Shown: in pieces, positions 37,001 to 45,377 of the stretch
Numbering within the stretch: the stretch's first letter is position 1
Layout of the letters: every line of letters begins with the position of its first letter
Source: Desulfatibacillum aliphaticivorans DSM 15576
GTDB lineage: Bacteria; Desulfobacterota; Desulfobacteria; Desulfobacterales; Desulfatibacillaceae
DNA length: 64,000 nucleotides
Assembly: GCF_000429905.1 (NCBI RefSeq)
Contig: NZ_AUCT01000001.1
Span: 166,166 to 230,165, forward strand
Reading direction: 5' to 3'
Program-made: the position numbers and the translations under genes
Notes under the pieces: model-generated
What the model was told of the DNA's origin: nothing
Database searches by the model: none
Seen by the model: only the letters and a program-made list of their open reading frames with translations

Positions 37001-37025
37001 TCCCGGTTTTTCAACGAAAGGTCAA
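36997..37025 (-). promoter_or_regulatory. promoter of the FadR-type regulator / V4R unit
   Basis: On the minus strand TTGACC (37025-37020) and GATACT (37002-36997) are spaced by exactly 17 bases. The -10 box runs into the 17-bp operator, so bound repressor would block RNA polymerase. Confidence 0.65.
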
Positions 37026-37186
37026 GTTAAATTTCATCAGGCGGACTATTTTACATCGCAAAGCAAATTTTTTCTCAATGCATGGATCCAAAATTTCCCA
37101 AATCGTGCAAGCAACTTTTTCCAAGAACATTCAAGAACGGAAAAACCGGAATCAGGGAATAAAACCTTCTTAAAAAATCATTCGGA

Positions 37187-38458
37187 TCATTCGGATTGAG
37201 CCAGGGGAAGGCGGATGATGAAGGTGGCGCCCTGGCCTGGGGTGGATTCCACGTGCATGGTTCCGTGATGGGTTTTGGTGACGATGAAGTACGAAACGGC
37301 CAGGCCGAGACCGGTGCCTTTGCCGGGGCGTTTTGTGGTGAAAAAAGGTTCGAAGATCCGTTTTTTCACAAAGGGGGTCATGCCCGGTCCGTTGTCCTCC
37401 ACCTCGATGCGGATCATATCCGGCTCCAGGGCGGTTCGGAGGGTGATCTGGGGCGACCGCTCCTGCTCCTTGTTCTCGTTCATGGCCTGAGCGATGTTGA
37501 TGAGCAGATTGAGGACCACCTGCTGGATCTGCCCTCCCACGCAATAGAGATAAGGCAGGTTGGGCGCGTAGTCTCTGGTCATGCGGATTTGGCGGAAGTC
37601 GTACTTTTTTTTCAGGTCGTAATCCTTGGAAGCCAGTTCGATGGTGTGATCCAAAAGGACGTGAAGGTCCTGGGACTCGAATTCAACCTCGGTTTTACGG
37701 CTGAAGCTGAGCATGTTGGAGACGATGTCAGCGGCGCGCTCCCCCGAGGTTTGGATGTCGCGGATTTTATCCATGATGCTTCTTCGGTTTGCATAATCGT
37801 TAATGAGGTCCATGGTGACGCCGCATTGGGCGGCGATCTCATGATTTTTCCGCAGTTCCTTGCTCAGCCTGAAGGCTATGATCTGGGCGTTGTGAAGGAT
37901 GCCGGCCAACGGGTTGTTGATTTCGTGGGCCATGCCGGCGGCCAATCCGCCGATGGACTGCATCTTTTCGGACTGGATTATGATTTCTTCGATGCGGACC
38001 TTTTCGCTGACGTCATCCACCCGGATGACCGAGCCTTTGACTTGATCCTGAACAAGGGGATAAATGGTCACGTCATAATATTTAAGGCGTTCCTGGTCTC
38101 CGCTTTTGATCCGTTCCTTTTTGCTGACGGCGGATTCCTGCACGGCTTTTTGGACCCAATCCCTGTGTTCCTTAAACAGGGGGAGGGCCTCGACGGCCGG
38201 CATTCCCAGGGCCTGGGAAAAACTCAGGCCGGACAAGCGTTCGGCTTCGACGTTCCATTGGGTGATCCGGCCCTGGGCGTCCAGGGCGATGAGGGCCGAG
38301 GGCATGGAATTGATAATGCCGGAAAGGAGGCTTTGGAGGTCTTCCAGTTCCTCGATTCTTTTTTGCAGTTCCGGGTAATAACTCTTTCGGGCGGAAAACT
38401 CGCCAAAGCCCAGCAGGCTCTGGATCTGTTTTGCGTCCTCATCAGAGTGATTCTTCAT
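37187..38458 (-). CDS. PAS-domain sensor histidine kinase, cytoplasmic
   Basis: The 423-residue protein has no membrane segment. A PAS domain spans about residues 40-160 (IINSMPSALIALDAQGRITQWNVEAERLSG). The dimerisation/phosphoacceptor region has GMAHEINNPL with His178. The ATPase domain has the N box LNLLINIAQAMNE, the G1 box DNGPGM and the G2 box GTGLGLAVSY. It would autophosphorylate in response to a cytoplasmic ligand or redox signal. There is no receiver domain and no response regulator gene in the neighbourhood, so the partner is unknown. Its ATG lies 17 bases inside the end of the Fe-alcohol dehydrogenase gene, which indicates co-transcription and coupling. Confidence 0.88.
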   Translation of the reverse strand: MKNHSDEDAKQIQSLLGFGEFSARKSYYPELQKRIEELEDLQSLLSGIINSMPSALIALDAQGRITQWNVEAERLSGLSFSQALGMPAVEALPLFKEHRDWVQKAVQESAVSKKERIKSGDQERLKYYDVTIYPLVQDQVKGSVIRVDDVSEKVRIEEIIIQSEKMQSIGGLAAGMAHEINNPLAGILHNAQIIAFRLSKELRKNHEIAAQCGVTMDLINDYANRRSIMDKIRDIQTSGERAADIVSNMLSFSRKTEVEFESQDLHVLLDHTIELASKDYDLKKKYDFRQIRMTRDYAPNLPYLYCVGGQIQQVVLNLLINIAQAMNENKEQERSPQITLRTALEPDMIRIEVEDNGPGMTPFVKKRIFEPFFTTKRPGKGTGLGLAVSYFIVTKTHHGTMHVESTPGQGATFIIRLPLAQSE

Positions 38459-39605
38459 AAATTACCTCAATATCCCGCTGGTTCGCTTTTGCCGGGTTGG
38501 TCGCCATGCAGGCGTCCTTGATCGCGTTAGCCGCCAAAGAAGGGATGTCCGCGGTTTTGACGCCGGTGTCCCCCAGGCGTTTGGCGATTCCCACCTCCTT
38601 TTTCAGGTCCCGCACCTTTTTTAACAGAGATTTTTTCACGTCTCCGGCTGCCATGCCGCGCACGTCGATTCCCAAATGCTCGGCGATGACCTTGAATTTA
38701 TCTTCGACATAGGGAAAATTGTATTCCATAACCTGACCCAACAAGAGGGCGTTGCACTCCCCGTGGGGCAGGTCCAGCCTGCCGCCCAGGCTGTGGGACA
38801 TGGCGTGGACCGCGCCCAGGATGGCGTTGGAAAAGGCCAGGCCCGCCTTCAAGCTGGCCAGCATGACTTTTTCACGCAGTTCCACGTCTTGCAGATTGTT
38901 GACAAGGCCGGGCAAATGCTCCCCGATAAGATTAATGGCGCCCAGGGCGTGGGGATCGGTCAAGGGGCCGCTGCCCTTGGAGACAAAGGCCTCGATGGCG
39001 TGAACCAAAGCATCCACCCCGGTGCAGGCGGTCAGGTACGCGTCCATGGAATAAGTGGTTTCAGGGTCTATCAGGGCCACGTCAGGGACCAAGGTTTTGC
39101 TGACAATAGCCATTTTCAACAGTCTGTCCTGGTCTGACAAAATGCAAAACTGGGATACGTCGGCGGAGCTTCCCGCCGTGGTCGGAATGAGAATCAGCGG
39201 AGGCGCCGGCACGGGAATCATGTCCACGCCTTCGAACTCCACGATATGCTTGCCGTTGGTGGCCACGATTCCGATGGCTTTGGCGCAGTCCATGGGGCTG
39301 CCGCCTCCCACGGATACGATGAGGTTGCACTTGTTGGCCAGATACTCCTCCGCCCCCTGCATGACCTGAAAGGTTCGGGGATTGGGGGATACGTCCGAAA
39401 ACATGACATAGGAAAGTCCGGCAGCCTCCAGGCTGGCTATGACGTCCTTGACCCAGCCTGTTTCTATAACCCCGGGATCCGTAACCAGAAACACCTTGCC
39501 CGCCCCGTAAAGCCTGGCGTACCGGCCCGCCAACTTGCGGGAGCCGTTTCCAAACACGATTTCGGGGGCCACAAACTTTCTGAGATTCAAAACATCGAGT
39601 TCCAT
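38442..39605 (-). CDS. iron-containing alcohol dehydrogenase
   Basis: This 387-residue oxidoreductase belongs to the group III, metal-dependent alcohol dehydrogenases. The NAD(P)-binding motif GGGSPMDCAK lies at residues 100-109. Metal ligands by alignment are Asp198, His202 (GVDALVHAIE), His267 (VHAMSHSLGG) and His281 (PHGECNA). It interconverts an alcohol with its aldehyde or ketone in the cytoplasm. GAGGAGG precedes the ATG. It is first in a unit with the histidine kinase, and lies a few kilobases upstream of the FadR/V4R/GRE genes on the same strand; it could handle an alcohol or aldehyde made or consumed by the GRE, which is inference. Substrate is not evident. Confidence 0.9.
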   Translation of the reverse strand: MELDVLNLRKFVAPEIVFGNGSRKLAGRYARLYGAGKVFLVTDPGVIETGWVKDVIASLEAAGLSYVMFSDVSPNPRTFQVMQGAEEYLANKCNLIVSVGGGSPMDCAKAIGIVATNGKHIVEFEGVDMIPVPAPPLILIPTTAGSSADVSQFCILSDQDRLLKMAIVSKTLVPDVALIDPETTYSMDAYLTACTGVDALVHAIEAFVSKGSGPLTDPHALGAINLIGEHLPGLVNNLQDVELREKVMLASLKAGLAFSNAILGAVHAMSHSLGGRLDLPHGECNALLLGQVMEYNFPYVEDKFKVIAEHLGIDVRGMAAGDVKKSLLKKVRDLKKEVGIAKRLGDTGVKTADIPSLAANAIKDACMATNPAKANQRDIEVIYEESL

Positions 39606-40366
39606 AAAGGGCCTCCTCGCTCCGAAATGGCTGACGCAGCAGTTTACGGTAAGAACATGTGAAGCGATGTATTACGCGGCCCGGATTTAATGGAATCGGA
39701 CGCTTTACTTGGTTTGCGGCCGCTCAGACTTGCAGGAAAAACAGTGTAAACTGATCAAGTCCAGAATACCACACCCTTCAACCTGAAGTGAATTTAAAAA
39801 ACATACGCTTTGACGCCTAGAAACAATAAAATGTTAGAATTATTGCTATCGCTGCGTAACAGGTGCAATCCAGGCGCCGGAACTAGTATTGACTCGCCGG
39901 AACACATGGACATGCGCTCCGCGTTGGTGCAGCCCCGCGGTCCCCGCGCAATGTAGTGGCGAGGTCTCCTCGCCCGTAGTTGCGCGGTTTCCGCAGTCGT
40001 AGTTTTTAGGGCGGCCCAGGCATGGCGGTTTGATGCCTGGGTGCGATGGCGCACAAGGAGCGGCCGGGACCGATAATTGGAATGGGGATGGACGGCGGGA
40101 AAAAAAGATTCTCCAAAACCGTTTTTGCATCGTTAATGATATGGCGCCCGGCATAACGCTTGAAATAGGTATCTTGCCCCTTCGAAATCAAGCTCTCTCT
40201 TTCTTGACGAAACGCCTCAAAGCCTTATCTTTTACATAAGGGTTCTTGGGTGTACGTGCCCGGTCTGACTGGCGAACGCTTCGAGTGAAAAACTACTGAC
40301 CAATGCGCTCGGCCAGCAGTTCTTCACGGCGCTTTAGGAACCCTTTCCGCGTTTTACGCCATCAAC

Positions 40367-40400
40367 AAGCCCGCTCTCCAAAGCGGGCTTTTCTTTTGCC
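40367..40400 (+). terminator. orphan terminator hairpin
   Basis: AAGCCCGC and GCGGGCTT pair around an 8-base loop and are followed by TTCTTTT. No gene ends just before it. The 3' half with its T tract, AAGCGGGCTTTTCTTTT, is repeated exactly at 43641-43657, at the far side of the mobile-element block. Confidence 0.6.
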
Positions 40401-40416
40401 CCCAAAACCCTATTTT

Positions 40417-40460
40417 AACCACGGATGGCACGGAAAACACGGAATCGAAAACTTCCGCGC
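40417..40460. repeat. dispersed CCACGGA repeat, partial copy
   Basis: The left arm AACCACGGATGGCACGGA is present, but the right arm is largely lost. Confidence 0.55.
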
Positions 40461-40581
40461 CTCACACGGCTTGAAAGTCTTTTCAACGGGAGCAAGGCGA
40501 CATTTTGTTCAACCGAAGAGTTCGTGGATAGCCTGCAACTTGGCTGAGTTGGCAATGTTTCCAATGCCTTTAACCAAAAGA

Positions 40582-41859
40582 CATTACTGTCCGGTTAAGA
40601 GGTCAAAAAAAGAGGGTCTGAAGCTCCTTTTTATGTTATAATGTGTTCACCACAACGCACTAATAACAAAGGAAAAATCAGACCCATGAGTCATCATAGC
40701 ACAATCCTCTCCCAACTGCTACAATCGATTGATAGACATGATTTTAACCGCATCGAAAAACAGGGCTTCCTTCCCGGCCGTTCTTATCGCAAGCTCACAC
40801 GGTGGGGGCAATTTGTAGCCATGACTTTCTCTCATCTCACCCAAAGGACCAGTCTCAGAGACCTGGAAGGCCAGTTTGACGCCCATTCCTCCAAGCTCTA
40901 CCATGCGGGAGCCGCACCGGTGAAGCGCTCCACGCTGGCAGACGCCAATAACCAGCGCCCCGCCGAGTTTTTTGAGGAGGTTTTTTACCACGTGGCGGCC
41001 AAATGCCAAAGCTATGCTCCTAAACACAAGTTTCGCTTTAAAAACCCGTTGTATTCCATGGACTCTTCCGTCGTGGATTTATGCCTGAACCTTTTTCCCT
41101 GGGCCAAGCACCGGTCCACCAAGGCGGGGATCAAAATCCATACGGTTTTAGACCACAGCGGCTATATCCCGGCCTTTGTCCGGATCACGGACGCCAAAAC
41201 CTCGGATATTGAAATCGCCCGCACCTTATCGTTGCCCAAAGGCTCCATTCTGGTCGAGGACAGGGCTTATGTGGATTTCACTTGGTTCAAAAACTGGCAC
41301 GAGAACAAACAGTTTTTCGTGACCCGCCTCAAAAAGAACATCAAATACAAAGTGCTTGAACGCCGGGATGTCCCGCAAAACAAAAGGATTACATCGGACC
41401 AGATCATTAAGCTGACAGGTAAAAAGGCTGCGGATTGCCCGAACCTTCGCCGTGTGGGCTATTGGGATGAAACCACCAAAAAGCATTACGTTTACCTGAC
41501 CAACTTAACCAAACTGAGCGCCCGTACCATTGCTGATATTTACAAGGATCGGTGGCAGATTGAGCTGTTTTTCAAGTGGATCAAACAGAATCTGAGAATC
41601 AAATCCTTTTTGGGCAATAGCCGAAACGCCGTTCTAACCCAAATTTGGACGGCCATGATCTCGATGCTGATCCTGGCCTATTACAAATGGCGGGCAAAGA
41701 TAGGAGCAACCCTAACTGAGATGCTCAAACTCCTACAACTTACGCTCATGGAGCGGAGAAATCTCTACGAACTCTTCGAACCGCCAGATCCAGGGGAAAC
41801 ACCCAGTACTCAGAACCAATTACCCTTGAATTTCAGTATCTTTTAACCGGACAGTAGTG
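40582..41859 (+). mobile_element. complete IS4-family insertion sequence
   Basis: The element is 1278 bases long. Its ends are 19-base imperfect inverted repeats: CATTACTGTCCGGTTAAGA on the left (40582-40600) and, read inward from 41859, CACTACTGTCCGGTTAAAA. A 9-base direct repeat, ACCAAAAGA, flanks it at 40573-40581 and 41860-41868, as expected for a target-site duplication. The intact ends, duplication and transposase suggest recent insertion. Confidence 0.88.
40686..41846 (+). CDS. IS4-family DDE transposase
   Basis: The 386-residue transposase fills the insertion sequence. It has the IS4 signature Y-x2-R-x3-E-x6-K in IYKDRWQIELFFKWIKQN, and a plausible first catalytic Asp in the segment YSMDSSVVDL near residue 120. 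VEDRAYVDF near residue 195 carries a further conserved Asp. The chosen ATG at 40686 is the first reasonable start; an in-frame extension upstream reaches into the left end of the element. The frame is intact, so the element may be active. It catalyses cut-and-paste movement of the element. Confidence 0.9.
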   Translation: MSHHSTILSQLLQSIDRHDFNRIEKQGFLPGRSYRKLTRWGQFVAMTFSHLTQRTSLRDLEGQFDAHSSKLYHAGAAPVKRSTLADANNQRPAEFFEEVFYHVAAKCQSYAPKHKFRFKNPLYSMDSSVVDLCLNLFPWAKHRSTKAGIKIHTVLDHSGYIPAFVRITDAKTSDIEIARTLSLPKGSILVEDRAYVDFTWFKNWHENKQFFVTRLKKNIKYKVLERRDVPQNKRITSDQIIKLTGKKAADCPNLRRVGYWDETTKKHYVYLTNLTKLSARTIADIYKDRWQIELFFKWIKQNLRIKSFLGNSRNAVLTQIWTAMISMLILAYYKWRAKIGATLTEMLKLLQLTLMERRNLYELFEPPDPGETPSTQNQLPLNFSIF

Positions 41860-42021
41860 ACCAAAAGATAATGCCCCCCGCCTCGCCGCCATTTTTGTTC
41901 TGAAATCACCCTTAATCAAGCTAATTTCATTTGAAAATAAGTCCTGATTTCAATATGATATTGAGTTAGTGAATTAATCAGGGACGTCCCCCGGAACCAT
42001 TTGCCTAAATCTCACTGAAAT

Positions 42022-42354
42022 TCATAGAAGCCATTCAGGTTTTTTTTCTGGCATTCCGCTCCATCCCCAATCACTTAGAACTTCAATCATTATATTGCGA
42101 TCATAATCAATTTCTTTTGGTTCCCGCATTATGGAAAATCCATATCCTTCATCAGCAACATCCTCCCAAATAGGCAAAATTTCCTGTGACTTGGTAAAAA
42201 TCAGCATCCCATTCACTCCTCCAAAATTTTTCACCAATAAGTCCGCACTAACTCTATGACCACTTTTTAGTTTCAGAGAATACTTGGCGATAATTTCGAA
42301 GCCAAGATCTTCAGCAGCAATATTTCATTTTTCTATCAGTAAGTCATGATTCAT
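42022..42354 (-). pseudogene. 110-residue orphan gene interrupted by an in-frame TGA
   Basis: The ATG at 42354 has AGGAGG five bases upstream, an excellent ribosome-binding site. The frame reads MNHDLLIEK, then TGA at 42327-42325, then continues NIAAEDLGFEIIAKYSLKLK without a further stop to 42022. The protein is soluble and unrecognised. The simplest reading is a Trp codon (TGG) mutated to TGA, a recent nonsense mutation, next to an insertion sequence. A selenocysteine codon is possible in this group of bacteria: CTTGGC/GCCAAG can form a 6-bp stem about 20 bases after the TGA, but its 12-base loop is not a convincing SECIS. Base composition is more AT-rich than the neighbours. Confidence 0.6.
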
Positions 42355-42430
42355 ATTACCTCCTGCGTAATACTACTTTTTTCCAGGAATATGATCCACT
42401 GGACCTACATGTCCGTGAAACCCAGACGTT

Positions 42431-42460
42431 CTTGGGGACGTCTCTCAAAAACTCAATAAC
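42431..42460. repeat. REP element 3' of the RAYT gene
   Basis: One unit with the core GGGGACGTCTCTCAAAAACT lies between the broken orphan gene and the RAYT stop codon, in inverse orientation to the three units on the gene's other side. Confidence 0.7.
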
Positions 42461-42465
42461 TGACA

Positions 42466-43476
42466 TCAGCCATCCATAATATCCCACCTGTTCTCTTTGA
42501 CGATCTTCTCTCCGCGCTGCACTGCGTAGGCAATGGTGCTTGACCTCATGGACAAGTCGCGGGCCATTTGAATTTGGGCGACTCCCAGTTCTTTAACGGT
42601 CCAATAGCAATAGACTGCCCTTGCGTCGGGAATGGGCTTTCTTCGGGTCCCTGAAAGCACGGAATCAGGCGAAATTCCATAAAGAGACGCAACTCTGAGG
42701 AGAATCGCCCCTTTGTCAAGGCCCTTAGATTGCAGCACATACTTCCTGGAAAGATGCTCCTTGGCTTGCGCCAGAACTGCCTGGACGAAATCCCCGTCCC
42801 CCAGAATCCTCTGATCGCTCTTCTGGCGGTGTTCTTTAGACGGGAAAGCCTGCTTGACTGCCTCCCAACCTCCCATGCTTCGAATGAGGCCTCCGCCTGT
42901 CAGGTCCTCCCTCCTGCCCATGGATATCCCTGCTTCCACAAAGGCTTGGTAGTTCTTTCGCGCCTCACGGACGCTCTTTCCAAAGCCGCTTAAAACATAA
43001 TCAACATCCTGCCAAGGATGCCGGTTTTTCCCCATTAGATTGCCATGGCCGCAATATGGGTGCAACGCCAGCTCGGACAACTTCTGCATCAAACCGGCCC
43101 GTACGGGATTCAAGTGAATATACCGCACCAGTTCTTTGAAATAGGCGTCTTCCTGACAAATTACCGATTTAAATCGGTTTTGGAACAACGGCCCATGACG
43201 GCCATAACGCCGGTTGATATACATGGCAAAACTGGTCATTAGCCGTTGCATCACATGAGAAATCCCGGCGACAGGGCTGCGCAGCAGGAAATGGGCGTGG
43301 TTTTCCATGAAAACCCAGGCGTAGCAGGCTGCACCTGTCTCCGGGAGAACGTCGCTTAACCGCTCCTCCAAGGCGTTGCGATCCTGATCATCGAAAAAAA
43401 TCGGCTTACGCTCGATTCCCCGGATCATCACATGATGCAAAACGCCTGGGGCGTCTATTCGGGAAGACCTTGGCAT
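42466..43476 (-). CDS. REP-associated tyrosine transposase (RAYT), IS200/Y1-like
   Basis: This 336-residue protein starts MPRSSRIDAPGVLHHVMIRG, the standard opening of RAYT/TnpA-REP proteins. The histidine pair of the HUH endonuclease lies in ENHAHFLL near residue 65, and the conserved GRHGPLFQNRFKSV and LVRYIHLNPVRAGL segments follow at about 90-130. A C-terminal extension of about 190 residues includes a helix-turn-helix-like segment (LSMRSSTIAYAVQRG). RAYTs cut single-stranded REP DNA at a hairpin foot. Consistent with this, REP units flank the gene in inverse orientation on both sides. The start at 43476 is chosen on family grounds; a GTG 18 bases upstream is possible. Confidence 0.88.
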   Translation of the reverse strand: MPRSSRIDAPGVLHHVMIRGIERKPIFFDDQDRNALEERLSDVLPETGAACYAWVFMENHAHFLLRSPVAGISHVMQRLMTSFAMYINRRYGRHGPLFQNRFKSVICQEDAYFKELVRYIHLNPVRAGLMQKLSELALHPYCGHGNLMGKNRHPWQDVDYVLSGFGKSVREARKNYQAFVEAGISMGRREDLTGGGLIRSMGGWEAVKQAFPSKEHRQKSDQRILGDGDFVQAVLAQAKEHLSRKYVLQSKGLDKGAILLRVASLYGISPDSVLSGTRRKPIPDARAVYCYWTVKELGVAQIQMARDLSMRSSTIAYAVQRGEKIVKENRWDIMDG

Positions 43477-43506
43477 TATCCTACTGTAACACACCTGAAA
43501 ATATAT

Positions 43507-43632
43507 GACAATATTATAAGTTACTGAGTTTTTGAGAGACGTCCCCTAAAAGTTGCAATATTATAAGTTACTGAGTTTTTGAGAGACGTCCCCTAAAAGT
43601 TCTGAGTTTTTGAGAGACGTCCCCTAAAAGTT
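43507..43632. repeat. three tandem REP elements 5' of the RAYT gene
   Basis: Three units with CTGAGTTTTTGAGAGACGTC followed by CCCTAAAAGTT are arranged head to tail. The first two also share the 5' extension CAATATTATAAGTTA; the third lacks it. The orientation is opposite to that of the unit at 42431-42460. Confidence 0.75.
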
Positions 43633-43640
43633 GTAAAACC

Positions 43641-43657
43641 AAGCGGGCTTTTCTTTT
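43641..43657. repeat. copy of terminator half AAGCGGGCTTTTCTTTT
   Basis: This 17-base sequence is identical to 40381-40397. The two copies bracket the block that carries the insertion sequence, broken gene, RAYT and REPs. Confidence 0.65.
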
Positions 43658-43762
43658 CCCTCGCCAGTCTTGCAGGCGGGGATTCTCTGTGATAATAGTC
43701 AAATACTGGATTTCAGCCCCAGTTTATTCAGTCAACCCGCGGAATTTTGGAGAGAACCGTTC

Positions 43763-44638
43763 ATGAAGGGGATTATCCTTGCCGGAGGGACCGGCGCCCG
43801 GCTTTACCCGCTCACCCAGGTGGTGTCCAAGCAGTTGCTGCCGGTTTACGACAAGCCCATGGTGTACTATCCCCTTTCGGTGCTTATGCTGGCGGGAATC
43901 AGGGAGATCCTCATTATTTCCACGCCCCAGGATCTGCCCTTGTTCAAAAAGCTGTTGGGCGGCGGCGGCAGGCTTGGCCTGTCCCTGACTTACACGGTGC
44001 AGGACCGGCCCGAAGGCTTGGCCCAGGCCTTTCTTTTGGGAGAATCCTTTATTGGAGACGGTTCCGTCTGCCTGATATTGGGAGACAACCTGTTTTACGG
44101 CCAGACCCTGACGCCTTTGCTGCGGGAGTCGGTGGAGTTGGAAAAGGGCGGAATCATCTTCGCCTATCCGGTGAAAAACCCGGAGGAATACGGCGTGGTG
44201 GAGTTCAACGCCCAGGGCATGGCCGTCAACATCGAGGAAAAGCCGGAGAAGCCCAAAAGTCAGTACGCCATTCCAGGGCTGTATTTTTATGACAACCGGG
44301 TTGTGGAGCTGACCCGGCGCCTGAAGCCCTCCCCCCGGGGGGAGTTGGAAATCACGGACCTGAACCGGCTGTATCTGGACAAAGGCGAATTAAAGGTGAA
44401 AGTCATGGGCCGGGGCATGGCCTGGCTGGACACCGGAACTCACGACACCCTGCAGCAGGCGTCCAATTACGTGCGCATCATCCAGGAACGCCAGGGGCTG
44501 AAAATCTCCTGCGTGGAGGAAATCGCCTATCGCATGGGCTTTATCAACGGGGAGCAGGTGGAGAAACTGGCCGCCCCGCTGCTTTCCAGCGGCTACGGCC
44601 AATATCTGCTCGACATGCTGGCCCAGGAAAAATACTGA
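43763..44638 (+). CDS. rfbA: glucose-1-phosphate thymidylyltransferase
   Basis: The 291-residue enzyme makes dTDP-glucose from glucose 1-phosphate and dTTP, the first step of dTDP-L-rhamnose synthesis. It opens with the nucleotidyltransferase loop MKGIILAGGTGARLYPLT. Other family hallmarks are KPMVYYPLSVLMLAG, LGDNLFYG with its metal-binding Asp, EYGVVEF and EEKPEKPKSQYA. The length matches the family. The ATG at 43763 has GGAGAG upstream; the longer open frame into the repeats is rejected. It is followed after 11 bases by rfbC. The rfbB and rfbD genes that complete the pathway are not in the window. Confidence 0.95.
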   Translation: MKGIILAGGTGARLYPLTQVVSKQLLPVYDKPMVYYPLSVLMLAGIREILIISTPQDLPLFKKLLGGGGRLGLSLTYTVQDRPEGLAQAFLLGESFIGDGSVCLILGDNLFYGQTLTPLLRESVELEKGGIIFAYPVKNPEEYGVVEFNAQGMAVNIEEKPEKPKSQYAIPGLYFYDNRVVELTRRLKPSPRGELEITDLNRLYLDKGELKVKVMGRGMAWLDTGTHDTLQQASNYVRIIQERQGLKISCVEEIAYRMGFINGEQVEKLAAPLLSSGYGQYLLDMLAQEKY

Positions 44639-44649
44639 AAACAGGCTTT

Positions 44650-45204
44650 ATGAAAATACAGGAAACATCCCTTCCCGGAGTTTTGATCGTAGAACCCTCG
44701 GTCTTTTCCGACCACCGGGGCCTTTTTATGGAGACCTATCACAGCGACCGCTTTGCAGCCCACGGCCTGGACGTGAAGTTCGTCCAGGACAACCTATCCC
44801 TTTCCGGCGAAAACGTGCTGCGCGGCCTTCATTATCAGATAAAACACGTCCAGACCAAACTGGTCCAGGCCGTCCAGGGACGAATCTTTGACGTGGCCGT
44901 GGACGTCCGCAAGGGCTCGCCTTCCTTCGGCCAATGGACGGGCGCAGTCCTGGACGATGAAAGCCACAGGCAGATGTTCATCCCGGCCGGGTTCGCCCAC
45001 GGGTTTTGCGTGCTCAGCAAGGAAGCCCGGGTCTGCTACAAATGCGACGCCCTTTACGCCCCCGGAGACGAAGGGACGCTCTTATGGTCCGACCCGGACG
45101 TAGGCGTTGAATGGCCCTTGTCCGATCCCATCCTGTCGGAAAAAGACCAGGCCGGACCCAGGCTTAAGGACATCCCCCCCAACCGTTTGCCTGTATACAA
45201 ATAA
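44650..45204 (+). CDS. rfbC: dTDP-4-dehydrorhamnose 3,5-epimerase
   Basis: This 184-residue cupin-fold epimerase carries the family patterns SDHRGLFMETYH, FVQDNLSLSGENVLRGLHYQ, where the His of GLHYQ is the catalytic base, and VDVRKGSPSFGQW. IPAGFAHGFCVLS follows. It converts dTDP-4-dehydro-6-deoxyglucose to the L-rhamnose precursor in the cytoplasm. It lies 11 bases after rfbA and forms an operon with it. The length is normal for the family. Confidence 0.95.
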   Translation: MKIQETSLPGVLIVEPSVFSDHRGLFMETYHSDRFAAHGLDVKFVQDNLSLSGENVLRGLHYQIKHVQTKLVQAVQGRIFDVAVDVRKGSPSFGQWTGAVLDDESHRQMFIPAGFAHGFCVLSKEARVCYKCDALYAPGDEGTLLWSDPDVGVEWPLSDPILSEKDQAGPRLKDIPPNRLPVYK

Positions 45205-45377
45205 GGACGCCCTGGCATTTCCTGCGTAATGCAAAGCCCCCATGGGAAAATTCGTCCGATTGTTGAACGCCGAACCGATTCAATAAGGATCGGATTGCAT
45301 TCCCAATGCTTGATAGACTTTGCTCTCCGTGCTACATTGCGTTGTCTCGGCCTTTTTGGATCTTTACGGAGCACATC

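Larger units (their letters stand above)
39606..40581. other. kilobase gap with terminator and half repeat, no gene seen
   Basis: No convincing open frame is present. The gap contains GGCCCAGGCATGGCGG/TGATGCCTGG-type repeat fragments near 40013, a stand-alone terminator hairpin at 40367-40400 and a half CCACGGA repeat at 40417-40460. Confidence 0.45.

Noticed and set aside
42270..42327. SECIS element making the TGA a selenocysteine codon
   Set aside because: Only a 6-bp stem with a 12-base loop can be drawn. The context IEK-TGA-NIAAEDLG fits a lost Trp codon better.
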